DNA of 64,000 bases, taken from NCBI RefSeq assembly GCF_009856355.1, contig NZ_WMEW01000006.1:146284-210283 (forward strand), given 5' to 3'. The notes under the pieces are model-generated. The model ran no database searches. It worked only from the letters and a program-made list of their open reading frames with translations, and was not told the DNA's origin. The DNA comes from Halobacillus litoralis. GTDB taxonomy: Bacteria > Bacillota > Bacilli > Bacillales > Halobacillaceae. Positions 34,538 through 43,305 of this stretch are shown one piece after another. The number at the start of each line of letters is the position of its first letter. The stretch's first letter is position 1. A program made the position numbers and the translations under genes.

Positions 34538-35332
34538 TTATGCTTCAGATTTTCTGCGTGTCAGGAATACACCAGCACCTGCTGCTGCCAGACCCAGGAT
34601 ACCGGCATATAGAAGGGCATTGGATGTTTGATCCATTCCACCGAAACCAGTTTCCGGCATATCAGAAGGCATGGCGGATGAATCTTGAAGAAGGATCACT
34701 TCAGGGTTATCAGCCGTTCCTACGGCAAATGCACTATAGACATTACCTGCTTCCAGAGCTGTTCCGGAAAGGTCAATCAGCTGTGTCCCATCTGTTGTGC
34801 GTACTTCAAGGTCATACGTTCCAGCTTCAAGTTCCTTATAATCGGTTACCATTGGGAATTCGGCACCAGAGAAGACCGCGTCTCCATCAATTGGGCCTAC
34901 ATCAACGGCTGGTGCTTCAGGAATGAAGTGTCCAACACGGATTTCAGCCATATCTTCACTTGCTTCCATGGAATCTTCCAAAGCTTTCAACTGAAGGTTA
35001 TCAAGGTTATCAACAGCTGCTGCTGTGTAAGCTTTACCTGCTTCCACGGTCACGTTTGTGGAGATGACAGGGTCTTGTTCACCTTTTGTACCGGCTGCAT
35101 AAATTTCAACGGTATGTTCTCCAGCAGGAACTTTCATATAATCGGTAGCTGCTTTGAACTCAGCTCCTTCTACAGCGGCTTCATCATTTAAGTATACGTC
35201 AACCGCAGGTGCATCAGGTGAAGCGTGTACGACACGGAGCATAGCTTCCTCGTGATGGTCTGCGAAAACAGCCGGGGCGAACATTCCAAAAATCAAAACA
35301 ACAGCAGCAAGACTTGATAACAATTTCTTCAT
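34538..35332 (-). CDS. DUF4397 surface protein with MPETG sorting signal
   Basis: A 264-residue secreted protein. It has a signal peptide (MKKLLSSLAAVVLIFGMFAPAVFA), two tandem DUF4397 beta-domains (about residues 31-115 starting LRVVHASPDAPAVDVYL, and 130-215 starting IRVGHFIPEAPAVDV), and a C-terminal sorting signal MPETGFGG, hydrophobic helix and RRKSEA tail. The protein is strongly acidic, as usual for extracellular proteins of halophiles. It precedes the sortase gene by 7 bases, so enzyme and substrate share an operon. The motif starts with M rather than L. Confidence 0.87.
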   Translation of the reverse strand: MKKLLSSLAAVVLIFGMFAPAVFADHHEEAMLRVVHASPDAPAVDVYLNDEAAVEGAEFKAATDYMKVPAGEHTVEIYAAGTKGEQDPVISTNVTVEAGKAYTAAAVDNLDNLQLKALEDSMEASEDMAEIRVGHFIPEAPAVDVGPIDGDAVFSGAEFPMVTDYKELEAGTYDLEVRTTDGTQLIDLSGTALEAGNVYSAFAVGTADNPEVILLQDSSAMPSDMPETGFGGMDQTSNALLYAGILGLAAAGAGVFLTRRKSEA

Positions 35333-35509
35333 TCATTCCACTCCCTTGATTTTTTATATTCATTGCCGGGAAGGCAAAAAATATCGAATTCATACAATTT
35401 TGTGTAACTTTTGTACAAGTTTTGTTACAGTCTACCTATTGCCTTAAAGTTTGAATTCGAAACATTATATTTGTCATGAATGTGCAAAAAAAACACCGGG
35501 GAAGTTAGC

Positions 35510-36370
35510 GAGGCCACTGAAAAACTGAGGATTTGTGAAAGGTAGAATTCAAAAAAGCGGATTGTATGGATAAAATAGTCCATGCAATCCGCTTTTCTTC
35601 TATTTTCATGAGGCTTACCCTTTCTATTCCTTCATTAGTTTCACGATTCGTTTCACATTCGCTGTGAAAATCGCCATGGCGCCTTGAAGGCGCATGCCTT
35701 CGAGACCCGAAGATGAGGCAACCTCATATCCGTGTCTATGCTTTAATTCACTATTCTTCGCTTCAATTTTATACCGTTCTTTAGCCCTTTGTTTGAAATT
35801 CTCACTGTTTTGAAAGGCGAGTTGATTTTTATGTGTTTCTGATTTTAGACTGACGGAGTAACTCTTCGTTTTGGCTCCAGGTTTATAACATCCTTCCTGA
35901 AGGGGACAACGTTTCCGTCCATTATCATGACAGTATTTGTCCTTCAGTTCGTCGTAAACGAAGGAAAAGTCTATAAGGTCGTTGATTTCCCGAAGAAGGT
36001 GGTCCTTAGGGACCACCATATCGTAAAGCCCTTCGTACTGACTTAAATTCATGGATAATTGACGGTCTAACATGGAATCCCTCACTTTTATGTATTCTTT
36101 TCATTGTACAAGAAAAAATAGTGATTTTCTTTTATAAATCAAAGAAAATCACTATTTTTAGATAGGCCACCGTTGATTCCACGATGAGCGTTCGATGGTG
36201 ACGCCTGCGGGAACAGCGCGAGCCGAAGATCCACTTGGTCAAGTGATCTTCTTGACCAAGTTAGCTGAGGCCGTGCCCGCGGCAAGCATCCATCGACAAG
36301 CGATTCGTGAGAATCAACAACAACCTTTAACCACTTCTCTTGATAGGAAAAGGAGTTTTTCAGTGGCCAC
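35510..36370. mobile_element. IS1182-type element, internally deleted, in a terminator loop
   Basis: The inverted ends GGCCACTGAAAAACT (35512-35526) and its complement (36354-36368) enclose 861 bp. GAAGTTAGC occurs on both sides (35501-35509 and 36371-36379) as a 9-bp target duplication. Outside that, ACACCGG (about 35492) and CCGGTGT (about 36379) with T7 form a terminator stem, so the element entered the loop of the terminator of hxlR. It holds the transposase remnant, a 15-bp stem-loop near 36118-36160 and the hairpin repeat core (36183-36310). The rest of 35333-35500 contains no gene. Confidence 0.85.
35624..36073 (-). pseudogene. IS1182-family transposase with large in-frame deletion
   Basis: The 149-residue frame joins the N-terminus of an IS1182-type transposase (MNLSQYEGLYDMVVPKDHLL ... 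DKYCHDNGR) directly to its C-terminus (GCYKPGAKTKSYSVSLKSET ... KERYKIEAKNSELKHRHGY ... ALQGAMAIF-like end). The catalytic middle, some 250-300 residues including most of the DDE core, is missing, but the frame is open. It cannot transpose by itself. A short stub of the same gene start survives at about 14938. Confidence 0.85.
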
Positions 36371-36420
36371 GAAGTTAGCCGGTGTTTTTTTGAGATTGCC
36401 TTATGGATGTCTGTTTTTCT

Positions 36421-36795
36421 TTATCCGCTGTGATCCTCTGCTATCGTGAAGTCATTTTTTCCGTCCAGCACCTCATCGACATAATTCCTTCCCCAGTCGT
36501 ACATCGCATCTAAAATGGGAAGGAGGCTGTCCCCATGTCTGGTCAATGAATATTCCACTTTCGGCGGGACGACAGGGTACACTTCCCTGTGAATGATTTC
36601 GTGGGCCTCAAGTTCTCGGAGCTGATGGACGAGCATCCGCTGGGTGATCCCGGGCATAAGAGATTTAAGCTCTCCGAATCGTTTCGTACCTTCCTTACCT
36701 AAATGCCAGAGAATCAGCATTTTCCACTTTCCACCTATAATGGCTAAAGTTAATTCTTTTTCACAGTTGAATGATCGTTCTCCCAAATTCGGCAT
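36421..36795 (-). CDS. hxlR: HxlR-family transcriptional regulator
   Basis: A 124-residue winged-helix regulator with [25 protein letters not shown], the family-defining cysteine near the N-terminus, [26 protein letters not shown] and [12 protein letters not shown]. In B. subtilis HxlR is the formaldehyde-responsive activator of hxlAB. It is encoded divergently from hxlA here, as expected. Two adjacent ATG codons are possible; the one at 36795 has AAGGAAG at better spacing. Confidence 0.92.
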   Translation of the reverse strand: MPNLGERSFNCEKELTLAIIGGKWKMLILWHLGKEGTKRFGELKSLMPGITQRMLVHQLRELEAHEIIHREVYPVVPPKVEYSLTRHGDSLLPILDAMYDWGRNYVDEVLDGKNDFTIAEDHSG

Positions 36796-36830
36796 CATGC
36801 TCTTCCTTTCTATATAAAAGTCGAGGGGGC

Positions 36831-36900
36831 AGTATACTTTTTTTCACTACGTGAGAAAAAAATGCGTACTTTTTTTGTATCAATAGGCTGAGTATACTAA
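36831..36900. promoter_or_regulatory. hxlR-hxlAB intergenic control region
   Basis: The direct repeats TACTTTTTTT (36835-36844 and 36867-36876) lie 32 bases apart, with a TTTTTTCAC/GTGAGAAAAA palindrome between them. The hxlA -10 box TATACT (36893-36898) has no good -35, which fits activation by HxlR bound to direct repeats. A second TATACT-like box faces hxlR. Confidence 0.6.
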
Positions 36901-36969
36901 TCCCTGTGCCACAGCGTAAAGTTTTTAACCTGAGGCTGAGCGTAATTTATAAAAAGGAGTCGAGTATAG

Positions 36970-37602
36970 ATGAAATTACAACTAGCATTAGACCTTGTAG
37001 ATATCAACGGAGCGATTGAAGTGGTGAAGGAAGTGGAAAGCCACGTCGATGTTGTAGAAATCGGAACGCCTGTCGTCATAAACGAAGGTTTGAAGGCTGT
37101 AAAAGAAGTGAAGAAAGCTTTCCCGGATATGACCGTTCTTGCCGATCTTAAAATTATGGATGCGGCGGGTTACGAAGTCAGCCAGGCGTCTGCTTCCGGT
37201 GCAGACATCATTACCATCCTTGGGGCTGCTGAAGACGAATCCATCAAAGGAGCGGTTAAGGAAGCGAAGAACCAAGGCAAACAGATCCTTGCTGACATGA
37301 TTGCCGTTCAGGATATAGAAACCCGCGCCGGAGAATTGGATCAGCTTGGAGTGGATTATATCTGTGTCCACACAGGTTATGATCTCCAGGCCGTTGGAAA
37401 GGATTCCTTCGAGGACCTTGCCGCTATTAAAAAAGTGGTTAAACATGCGAAAACCGCAATTGCGGGCGGCATCAAGCTTGAAACCCTTCCGGAAGTGATC
37501 AACCACAACCCTGATCTGATCATTGTCGGCGGTGGGATCACCGGGCAGGATGATCAAGCAGCTGCGGCCAAGCAAATCAAAGAGCTTATCAACCAAGGCT
37601 GA
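36970..37602 (+). CDS. hxlA: 3-hexulose-6-phosphate synthase
   Basis: HxlA condenses formaldehyde with ribulose 5-phosphate. The 210-residue barrel belongs to the OMP decarboxylase superfamily: LQLALDLVDINGA at the N-terminus, VLADLKIMDAAGYE (DxKxxD catalytic motif), CVHTGYDLQA and the phosphate site AGGIKLETLPEV, IVGGGITG. AAAAAGGAG precedes the ATG. It forms an operon with hxlB and serves formaldehyde detoxification or ribulose phosphate supply. Confidence 0.95.
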   Translation: MKLQLALDLVDINGAIEVVKEVESHVDVVEIGTPVVINEGLKAVKEVKKAFPDMTVLADLKIMDAAGYEVSQASASGADIITILGAAEDESIKGAVKEAKNQGKQILADMIAVQDIETRAGELDQLGVDYICVHTGYDLQAVGKDSFEDLAAIKKVVKHAKTAIAGGIKLETLPEVINHNPDLIIVGGGITGQDDQAAAAKQIKELINQG

Positions 37603-37610
37603 AGAGCTCT

Positions 37611-38168
37611 ATGAATGTACAAGCTTATATGAAGAAAATCACTGCTGAGCTTGAAGAAAGTGTTTCATTCATCTCTCACGAAGAAACGGAAGCGCTGATC
37701 AACCAGATGCTTCAGTCCAGAAGGATATTCGTTGCGGGAGCCGGCCGGTCCGGATTAATGGGGAAGTCCTTTGTCATGCGTCTCATGCATATAGGGTTGG
37801 AAGCCTATGCGGTCGGTGAAACGGTCACGGCCGGGATGGAGGAAGGAGACCTCTTAATTATCGGATCAGGGTCAGGAGAAACGGCCACGCTTGCCGCTGT
37901 CACAGAGAAAGCCCGGCGTTTAGGTGGAAAAACAGCCGCTGTAACGATTCAAGCGGATTCTACTATTGGACGAATGGCGGATCTCACGATTCAAATGCCG
38001 GGCGCTCCGAAGGACCGGGGCCAAGAGAATTTCGGTACGATCCAGCCGATGGGATCCTTATTTGAACAAACGATGCTCGTTTTATATGACGCATTGATTT
38101 TAGGCCTGATGGAGAAAAAAGGACTGGACTCGGAAACGATGTATGGCAGACATGCCAATCTTGAATGA
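37611..38168 (+). CDS. hxlB: 6-phospho-3-hexuloisomerase
   Basis: HxlB isomerises hexulose 6-phosphate to fructose 6-phosphate. The 185-residue SIS-domain protein shows RRIFVAGAGRSGLMGKSFVMRLMH, the second SIS motif LLIIGSGSGETATL and FGTIQPMGSLFEQTMLVLYD. It starts 8 bases after hxlA. The last helix contains MYGRHANLE, usual for the family. Confidence 0.95.
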   Translation: MNVQAYMKKITAELEESVSFISHEETEALINQMLQSRRIFVAGAGRSGLMGKSFVMRLMHIGLEAYAVGETVTAGMEEGDLLIIGSGSGETATLAAVTEKARRLGGKTAAVTIQADSTIGRMADLTIQMPGAPKDRGQENFGTIQPMGSLFEQTMLVLYDALILGLMEKKGLDSETMYGRHANLE

Positions 38169-38180
38169 TCGAACAAACAA

Positions 38181-38210
38181 GCCTCAGCCGGTTACCGGCT
38201 GAGGCTTTTC
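38181..38210. terminator. Bidirectional terminator after hxlB
   Basis: GCCTCAGCCGG pairs with CCGGCTGAGGC around TTA, followed by TTTT. Confidence 0.88.
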
Positions 38211-38213
38211 CTG

Positions 38214-39341
38214 TTATTCTTGGTAATAGACCATTTTTCCGTCAATCATCGTCCAGATCGGCTTGGAGAGATACTCGAAAGGGTGGCCGCTCCATAAAAC
38301 GAGATCGGCATCCTTTCCTTTTTCGATTGAGCCGACCCGGTCATCCACACCAAGGTTTTTGGCTGGAGTAATGGTAATGCCGCGCAGAGCATCTTCAATT
38401 TCCATGCCTTCTCTGGCCGCAAGGGCGGCGCAGATGTTTAAGTATTGGATAGGCGTATAGGGGTGATCGGTCGTAATTGATACTTTGATGCCGTAATCGT
38501 GCAGGATTTTATACGTCTGCCACGTTTTATTACGCAGCTCAATTTTGGAGGCCCTTGTAAAGGTCGGGCCGACCGACACCTGCAGGTCCCGACCCGCCAG
38601 TTCATCAGCAATCAGGTGACCCTCTGTACAGTGTTCAATTCTTAAGTCGAGGTCAAACTCGTCCGCAAACCGGAGGGCCGTGACGATGTCATCAGCTCGG
38701 TGGGCGTGGATCCGGACGGGAATCTCCTTATTCAACGCTTTGAGTATCGGCTGGACACGGAGACCGGGATCCGAATCCTTCATAGCTGCGTAAAAGGTTT
38801 CCCGCAGCGTTCCCATTATTCCAAGGCGCGTAATGGACGCATTTTTGGACTGGGAGTGGATGCGCTTCGGGTTTTCACCGAGAGCCAGCTTCAGCCCGGC
38901 TGTCTGACGGAGAATCATCTGGTTGATCGTATGGCCCACTGTTTTGATGACAGAGGTCATCCCGCCGATCATGTTGGCGCTCCCGGGCATAATATGGGCG
39001 GTCGTTACACCGGCTTTCCGCGCATTAAAAAAGGCAGGATCCAGCGGATGGGCACCATCAATCGCTCTCAAGTGGGGGGTGATGGCTTCAATGGTTTCGT
39101 TCGCATCGCTTCCGGCCCACCCGGTCCCTTCATCATAAAGCCCGAGATGGGTGTGGACATCAATAAATCCGGGGTACAAGTCCATTCCTTTTCCATCGAT
39201 ACATTCAGCCTGTTCAGGAATAGGAAGATCTGTTCCATAATCCTGAATCTTCCCGTCTATAATGTGGACGGAGCCGTTCGGAATAGAAGGGGAGGTGATT
39301 GGGTGAATATGGACATTCTTAATGATAGTCATCATAAACAT
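38214..39341 (-). CDS. Metal-dependent amidohydrolase
   Basis: A 375-residue member of the imidazolonepropionase-like amidohydrolase group. Metal-site motifs are GFIDVHTHLG (HxH), IHAHRADD, RIEHCTEGH and the aspartate in ITTDHPYTP; GITITPAKNLGVDDRVGSIEKGKDADLVLW is the classic C-terminal signature. The substrate is unknown. Several ATG codons are possible (39341, 39335, 39332), with GGAAAGG upstream, so the start is uncertain by 9 bases. It is a single gene, convergent with hxlAB. Confidence 0.85.
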   Translation of the reverse strand: MFMMTIIKNVHIHPITSPSIPNGSVHIIDGKIQDYGTDLPIPEQAECIDGKGMDLYPGFIDVHTHLGLYDEGTGWAGSDANETIEAITPHLRAIDGAHPLDPAFFNARKAGVTTAHIMPGSANMIGGMTSVIKTVGHTINQMILRQTAGLKLALGENPKRIHSQSKNASITRLGIMGTLRETFYAAMKDSDPGLRVQPILKALNKEIPVRIHAHRADDIVTALRFADEFDLDLRIEHCTEGHLIADELAGRDLQVSVGPTFTRASKIELRNKTWQTYKILHDYGIKVSITTDHPYTPIQYLNICAALAAREGMEIEDALRGITITPAKNLGVDDRVGSIEKGKDADLVLWSGHPFEYLSKPIWTMIDGKMVYYQE

Positions 39342-39398
39342 ACAGCCTTTCCAAGGGTAATACTTCTATTATACTTTATTCTATGCTGTTGGCTCTAA

Positions 39399-39435
39399 AA
39401 AAAGGAACAAAGCCAGGGACTTTGTTCCTTTTTTG
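39399..39435. terminator. Terminator of the yfhF-like gene
   Basis: GGAACAAAG pairs with CTTTGTTCC and has A7 before and T6 after, so it can act in both directions. Confidence 0.9.
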
Positions 39436-40341
39436 TTATTCTTCCAAAAGGGAGGCAAGCGCCGGCTTCAGTTCGGGGTATTGGAAGCTGTACCCTTCGC
39501 GAAGCGCTTTTTTCGGAAGGACAGCCTGACCATCCAGCAGCAGGGTGCTCATCTCGCCGAGGGCTGCCTTCAGTGCGAATGCTGGAGCCGGGAGCCAGTG
39601 CGGCCGGTTGAGGACGTCCCCTAAAGTCTGTCCGAAATCTTTGTTTCGTTTCGGATTGGGCGCAGTCCCGTTCAACGGCCCTTCAAGATCCGGATGGATG
39701 AGGGCGAACTGGATGAGCCCGACGACGTCCTGGACGTGGACCCAGGACATCCACTGTTCTCCGGATCCCAGGTTTCCGCCGACCATCATTTTGTAAGGCA
39801 GGACCATTTTAGGCAGGGCGCCTTCCTCACCTAAGATGATTCCGAAGCGGACGTAAACAGTCCGTACCCCTTTTTCCTTCGCTTTAGCCGCTCTTTCCTC
39901 CCATTCGACAACCACTCGGGCCAGAAAGTCGTTTCCAGCCTCTGTCGTCTCTTCCGTGAACGTTTTTGTTCTGGACTGTCCGTAAAAGCCGACAGCGGAG
40001 GCGTTGACGAGTACAGCCGGCTTCTCGGGAAGGGCATCGATTAAGTCAAGGACGCCCTCGGTTGCTTCAATCCTGCTCTGGAGAATCGACTGTTTCTTCT
40101 CTTCCGTCCATCTGCCGCTGTTCAGCGACTCACCGGCCAGGTTGACGACAGCGTCCAGAACGGGAAGTTTTTTCTCCGGGGAGAAGGATTCCTTCAACCA
40201 TCCGACATAAGTGATTTGATCCGTGTTTTGATGCTTTTCGGGACTCCGGGTCAGTATGTAGATTTCATGACCTTCCTCTTGTAACGATTCTACGAGTTTC
40301 TGTCCTACAAATCCTGTTCCACCCGTAACGGCAATTTTCAT
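39436..40341 (-). CDS. yfhF: TIGR01777-family NAD-dependent epimerase, YfhF-like
   Basis: A 301-residue short-chain type epimerase with the Rossmann motif AVTGGTGFVGQKL at the N-terminus, DAVVNLAGESLNSGRWTEEKK (the AGxxxxxxRW motif of the family), SAVGFYGQ and the C-terminal DUF1731 stretch APAFALKAALGEMSTLLLDGQAVLPKKALREGYSFQYP. The start at 40341 has AGGAGGA 6 bases upstream; the ATG at 40347 overlaps it. Divergent from recX, as in B. subtilis. Substrate unknown. Confidence 0.9.
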   Translation of the reverse strand: MKIAVTGGTGFVGQKLVESLQEEGHEIYILTRSPEKHQNTDQITYVGWLKESFSPEKKLPVLDAVVNLAGESLNSGRWTEEKKQSILQSRIEATEGVLDLIDALPEKPAVLVNASAVGFYGQSRTKTFTEETTEAGNDFLARVVVEWEERAAKAKEKGVRTVYVRFGIILGEEGALPKMVLPYKMMVGGNLGSGEQWMSWVHVQDVVGLIQFALIHPDLEGPLNGTAPNPKRNKDFGQTLGDVLNRPHWLPAPAFALKAALGEMSTLLLDGQAVLPKKALREGYSFQYPELKPALASLLEE

Positions 40342-40447
40342 TTCCATTCCTCCTGTTCTATTTTATGTGGTGATCGGCTTCCCACCGGTTCTATCCCATG
40401 TGTATCCAGTGAAGTCGTGATAAAATAAAGATAGTGGGGTGAAGCGA

Positions 40448-41260
40448 ATGGCTAAACTGACAAAAATTACAACGCAGAAAAAGAATAAGGCACGGTATAA
40501 TATTTTCCTTGATAAAGGCCGGGGAGAAGAGTACGGGTTCAGTGTCGATGAAGATGTCCTCATCAAACATAAACTCCAGAAAAATATGGAGCTTGATGAT
40601 GCCGCTGTCCAGGCATTGATTCAGAGTGATAACCTTCATAAATCCTATACCCTTGCCATCAATTATTTAAGCTACCGCATGCGTTCGGAAAAGGAGATCC
40701 GCGATTATCTTACGGAGAAGGAAACCGATCCGGAACAATTGGATGAAATCATCCAGCGGTTGAAAAACGAGCGGCTTCTGAATGATCAGGAATTCGCCCG
40801 CTCCCTTGTCCGGACGAGGGTGACGACATCAAGTAAAGGTCCCTTTATGGTGAAAAAGGAGCTGATTGAAAAAGGGGTCCATGATCAGATCGCAGCGGAT
40901 GCGCTCCATCATTATTCTTTCGACGAGCAGTTTGAAAAAGCCTTGAAATTTGCAGAAAAGAAAATGAGGAACGATGGCAGGAAGTCCTATAAGCAGCAGA
41001 TCCAGAATGTGCAGCAGACACTGATGCAGAAAGGCTTTACGGGAGATGTCATCAAAGAGGTGCTTACACAGCTCCCCGATGAGGAAAATGAGGATTCCGA
41101 GTGGCAGGCGGTCGTTCATCAAGGAGAAAAGCTGCTTCGGAAATATGCATCCAAGGCGGAAGGGTATGAACTGAAGCAGAAGGTGAAGTCGGGGCTCTAT
41201 AGGAAAGGGTTTACGTTTGACTCCATAGACAGGTTCATGGAGGAATATATCGAGGAGTAA
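40448..41260 (+). CDS. recX: Recombination regulator RecX
   Basis: RecX binds and modulates RecA filaments. The 270-residue protein is built of three-helix repeats: SYTLAINYLSYRMRSEKEIRDYLTEKE, INRLKNERLLNDQEFARSLVRTR-like segment, KGPFMVKKELIEKGV, and C-terminal repeats ending GLYRKGFTFDSIDRFMEE. The ATG at 40448 is chosen because GGGGTGA lies 5 bases before it; the frame also contains a GTG at 40439. No recA gene is near. Synteny with yfhF and yfhH matches B. subtilis, apart from a block inserted after recX. Confidence 0.92.
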   Translation: MAKLTKITTQKKNKARYNIFLDKGRGEEYGFSVDEDVLIKHKLQKNMELDDAAVQALIQSDNLHKSYTLAINYLSYRMRSEKEIRDYLTEKETDPEQLDEIIQRLKNERLLNDQEFARSLVRTRVTTSSKGPFMVKKELIEKGVHDQIAADALHHYSFDEQFEKALKFAEKKMRNDGRKSYKQQIQNVQQTLMQKGFTGDVIKEVLTQLPDEENEDSEWQAVVHQGEKLLRKYASKAEGYELKQKVKSGLYRKGFTFDSIDRFMEEYIEE

Positions 41261-41261
41261 A

Positions 41262-41316
41262 AAAACAAAGAACAAGCAGATGACTTAAACGTCAACTACT
41301 TGTTCTTGTTTTTTGA
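41262..41316. terminator. Bidirectional terminator between recX and the HAD gene
   Basis: AAGAACAAG pairs with CTTGTTCTT, enclosing an inner stem, with A7 on one side and T6 on the other. Confidence 0.8.
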
Positions 41317-42103
41317 GCAGCCCTTTTTTATCGAGGTCTTCGATGGCTTCGTGGACATGATCGACAACCGTACCGGCTTTCTCTTTCACTTCGTCACGGG
41401 CGGTGGACATGACGTAGCTGTGCGGAGTCATTTCGAACATGCTCACATCATTAAAGGAATCCCCGACACAGGCGACTTCTTCCGGCGCCAGTCCGAGTCC
41501 TTCGATCAGTTTTTTCAGTCCGCTCTGCTTATTGATGTTTTTAGGCATCATATCGACGCATGTCTCGTGGGAGATGAAGCTGTCGATTTCTTCCCCGAAT
41601 GTGCGGGCGACTTTATCGGCAGCCTTGATCACATCGGCTTCCTCTCCGTGCAGGGTAATCTTGGACGGGGTCACTTTTGTACCGATCACTTCATTCAGTT
41701 CCGGCTTAACGATGATGTCATGGAACATCTGCTCAGAAATCAGGTCGATCCAGTGGCTGTGCTCCTTCGTAAAGGTTTCATCCGCTGTAGAGACGGTTTT
41801 CACCATCGGTTCAGCGTCGATTTCATGGACAATACGACGGGCAAGGTCCGGGTCGAAGGTCTTGGCGTGGACCGGTTTGTTTTGGTTGTCGAAGACGAAA
41901 GCGCCGTTCTGGCTGACACGGTGGCCGTTGACACCGACGCGTTTCAGAACCTCGCTGATTTCATGGTCCATCCGCCCGGATGCTACCGCGAGCGGAGTTC
42001 CGTGTTCGATCATTTTTTTCAAGGCATCTACATCTTCATTCTTTATATAATGGTCCTGACCAAGCAGGGTGCCATCAAGGTCTGTAACAAACAATTTGAT
42101 CAT
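41285..42103 (-). CDS. Cof-type HAD-superfamily hydrolase
   Basis: A 272-residue phosphatase with motif I LFVTDLDGTLLG at the N-terminus, motif II AVASGR, motif III lysine in KQSGLKKLIEGLG and motif IV VACVGDSFNDVSMFEM. A C2-type cap lies between about residues 85 and 190. The ATG at 42103 follows AGGAAGGAG at 6 bases; the longer frame from 42133 lacks a ribosome site. The group dephosphorylates sugar phosphates or FMN, but the substrate is not predictable. Confidence 0.88.
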   Translation of the reverse strand: MIKLFVTDLDGTLLGQDHYIKNEDVDALKKMIEHGTPLAVASGRMDHEISEVLKRVGVNGHRVSQNGAFVFDNQNKPVHAKTFDPDLARRIVHEIDAEPMVKTVSTADETFTKEHSHWIDLISEQMFHDIIVKPELNEVIGTKVTPSKITLHGEEADVIKAADKVARTFGEEIDSFISHETCVDMMPKNINKQSGLKKLIEGLGLAPEEVACVGDSFNDVSMFEMTPHSYVMSTARDEVKEKAGTVVDHVHEAIEDLDKKGLLKKQEQVVDV

Positions 42104-42249
42104 GGAAATGCTCCTTCCTGTGGCATTTATCAAGTACCTTCATGATTGTACACGACGTAATCGCTTACACACAAAGGAGAATACCTGCCCGTAGTTTAAC
42201 CACTTGTAAAAAATACAAATCAACTATAGGATAGAAGTTATGAGACGAC

Positions 42250-42263
42250 TGAAAACGCTTTTA
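42250..42263. promoter_or_regulatory. cre-like site before glcT
   Basis: TGAAAACGCTTTTA matches the CcpA cre consensus TGWAANCGNTNWCA at 13 of 14 positions. It lies about 25 bases before the glcT start. Confidence 0.5.
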
Positions 42264-42287
42264 GTGTGATGCTAGTGGGGGACCGTT

Positions 42288-43130
42288 ATGGAACAGCAGT
42301 TAAAAATAAAAAAAGTATTGAATAATAACGTCATCATTGCTGCCCACCCGTCCTACGAGGAAGTGGTGCTGATTGGAAAGGGGATCGGTTTTAACAAGTC
42401 CAAGGGGGAGGAAGTCTCCTTTGATAAAGCCGACAAAACCTTTCTTTTGAGCAATGAACAGGAAAAGGAGCAGTATGTCAATCTGCTGCCGCACATTGAT
42501 GAAGCGCTGATTGATTTCATGAATGATATTCTGCTTCATATTGAAGCAAGGATGGGGCAGGAGCTGAATCAGCATATTCACGTGGCGCTGACCGACCATA
42601 TCGCTTTCGCCATCAACCGGGCGAAAAAAGAAATGCAGTTCACTAATCCTTTTCTGTTCGAAATCGAATCGCTTTACCCGAAGGAATACCAGGTGGCAAC
42701 AGAAGTGGTGACGATGATCTACGACCAGATGGGGATTCATTTTCCAGAAGGGGAAACCGGTTTTATTGCCCTGCACATTCATAGTGCGGTTACCGACAAA
42801 ACGCTTCGGGAAATCAACAGGCATAACCAGTTGATCACCCGGCTTGTCGGAATCGTAGAGGATACGATGGACATAGAGATTGACAAGAAAAGTGTGGATT
42901 ACCACAGACTTGTCCAGCATCTTCACAGAGCTATCGACCGGGTATATCAGGGGGAATCGGCAGGAGATGAAATTCGCCTCGCTGAGATGTTGAAACAGGA
43001 GTACCCGGTGTGCTATAATTTAGCTTGGAAGTTGATTAAAGTGATGCAGAAACAGCTGAATAAACCCGTAGATGAATCAGAAGCCATTTATCTGACCATT
43101 CATCTGCAGCGTTTAACCCATAAATCCTAA
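42288..43130 (+). CDS. glcT: PTS transcription antiterminator GlcT
   Basis: A 280-residue BglG-family antiterminator. The N-terminal RNA-binding CAT domain (residues 1-60: KIKKVLNNNVIIAAHPSYEEVVLIGKGIGFNKSKGEEV) is followed by two PRD domains with the phosphorylated histidines in DHIAFAINR, FIALHIHSA, YHRLVQHLHRAIDR and YLTIHLQRL. It should bind the RAT element at 43137-43165 and allow ptsG transcription when glucose is taken up. GGGGGACCGTT precedes the start. Confidence 0.94.
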   Translation: MEQQLKIKKVLNNNVIIAAHPSYEEVVLIGKGIGFNKSKGEEVSFDKADKTFLLSNEQEKEQYVNLLPHIDEALIDFMNDILLHIEARMGQELNQHIHVALTDHIAFAINRAKKEMQFTNPFLFEIESLYPKEYQVATEVVTMIYDQMGIHFPEGETGFIALHIHSAVTDKTLREINRHNQLITRLVGIVEDTMDIEIDKKSVDYHRLVQHLHRAIDRVYQGESAGDEIRLAEMLKQEYPVCYNLAWKLIKVMQKQLNKPVDESEAIYLTIHLQRLTHKS

Positions 43131-43136
43131 AACGTA

Positions 43137-43241
43137 CGTGTTACTGATACGATCAGGCATGAGTACATGCAGGGGAAGTGGTTATCATAGGGATAGGTTT
43201 ATCCTTATGCCACTTTCTTCTACTGTGCTCATGCCTTTTTT
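43137..43241 (+). promoter_or_regulatory. RAT antiterminator and terminator before ptsG
   Basis: The palindromic RNA antiterminator (43137-43165: TGTTACTGATACGATCAGGC) closely resembles the ptsG RAT bound by GlcT. It overlaps the 5' arm of a long terminator: GGCATGAGTACA (43156-43167) with TGTGCTCATGCC (43224-43235), an inner GAAGTGG/CCACTTTC stem, and T6. The two structures exclude each other. Confidence 0.9.
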
Positions 43242-43305
43242 ATGTCCAAAAAACAGATCGGTTTCGAGTTATTATCCCTATCTGGTGTCATGATCTGTTC
43301 AAGGA

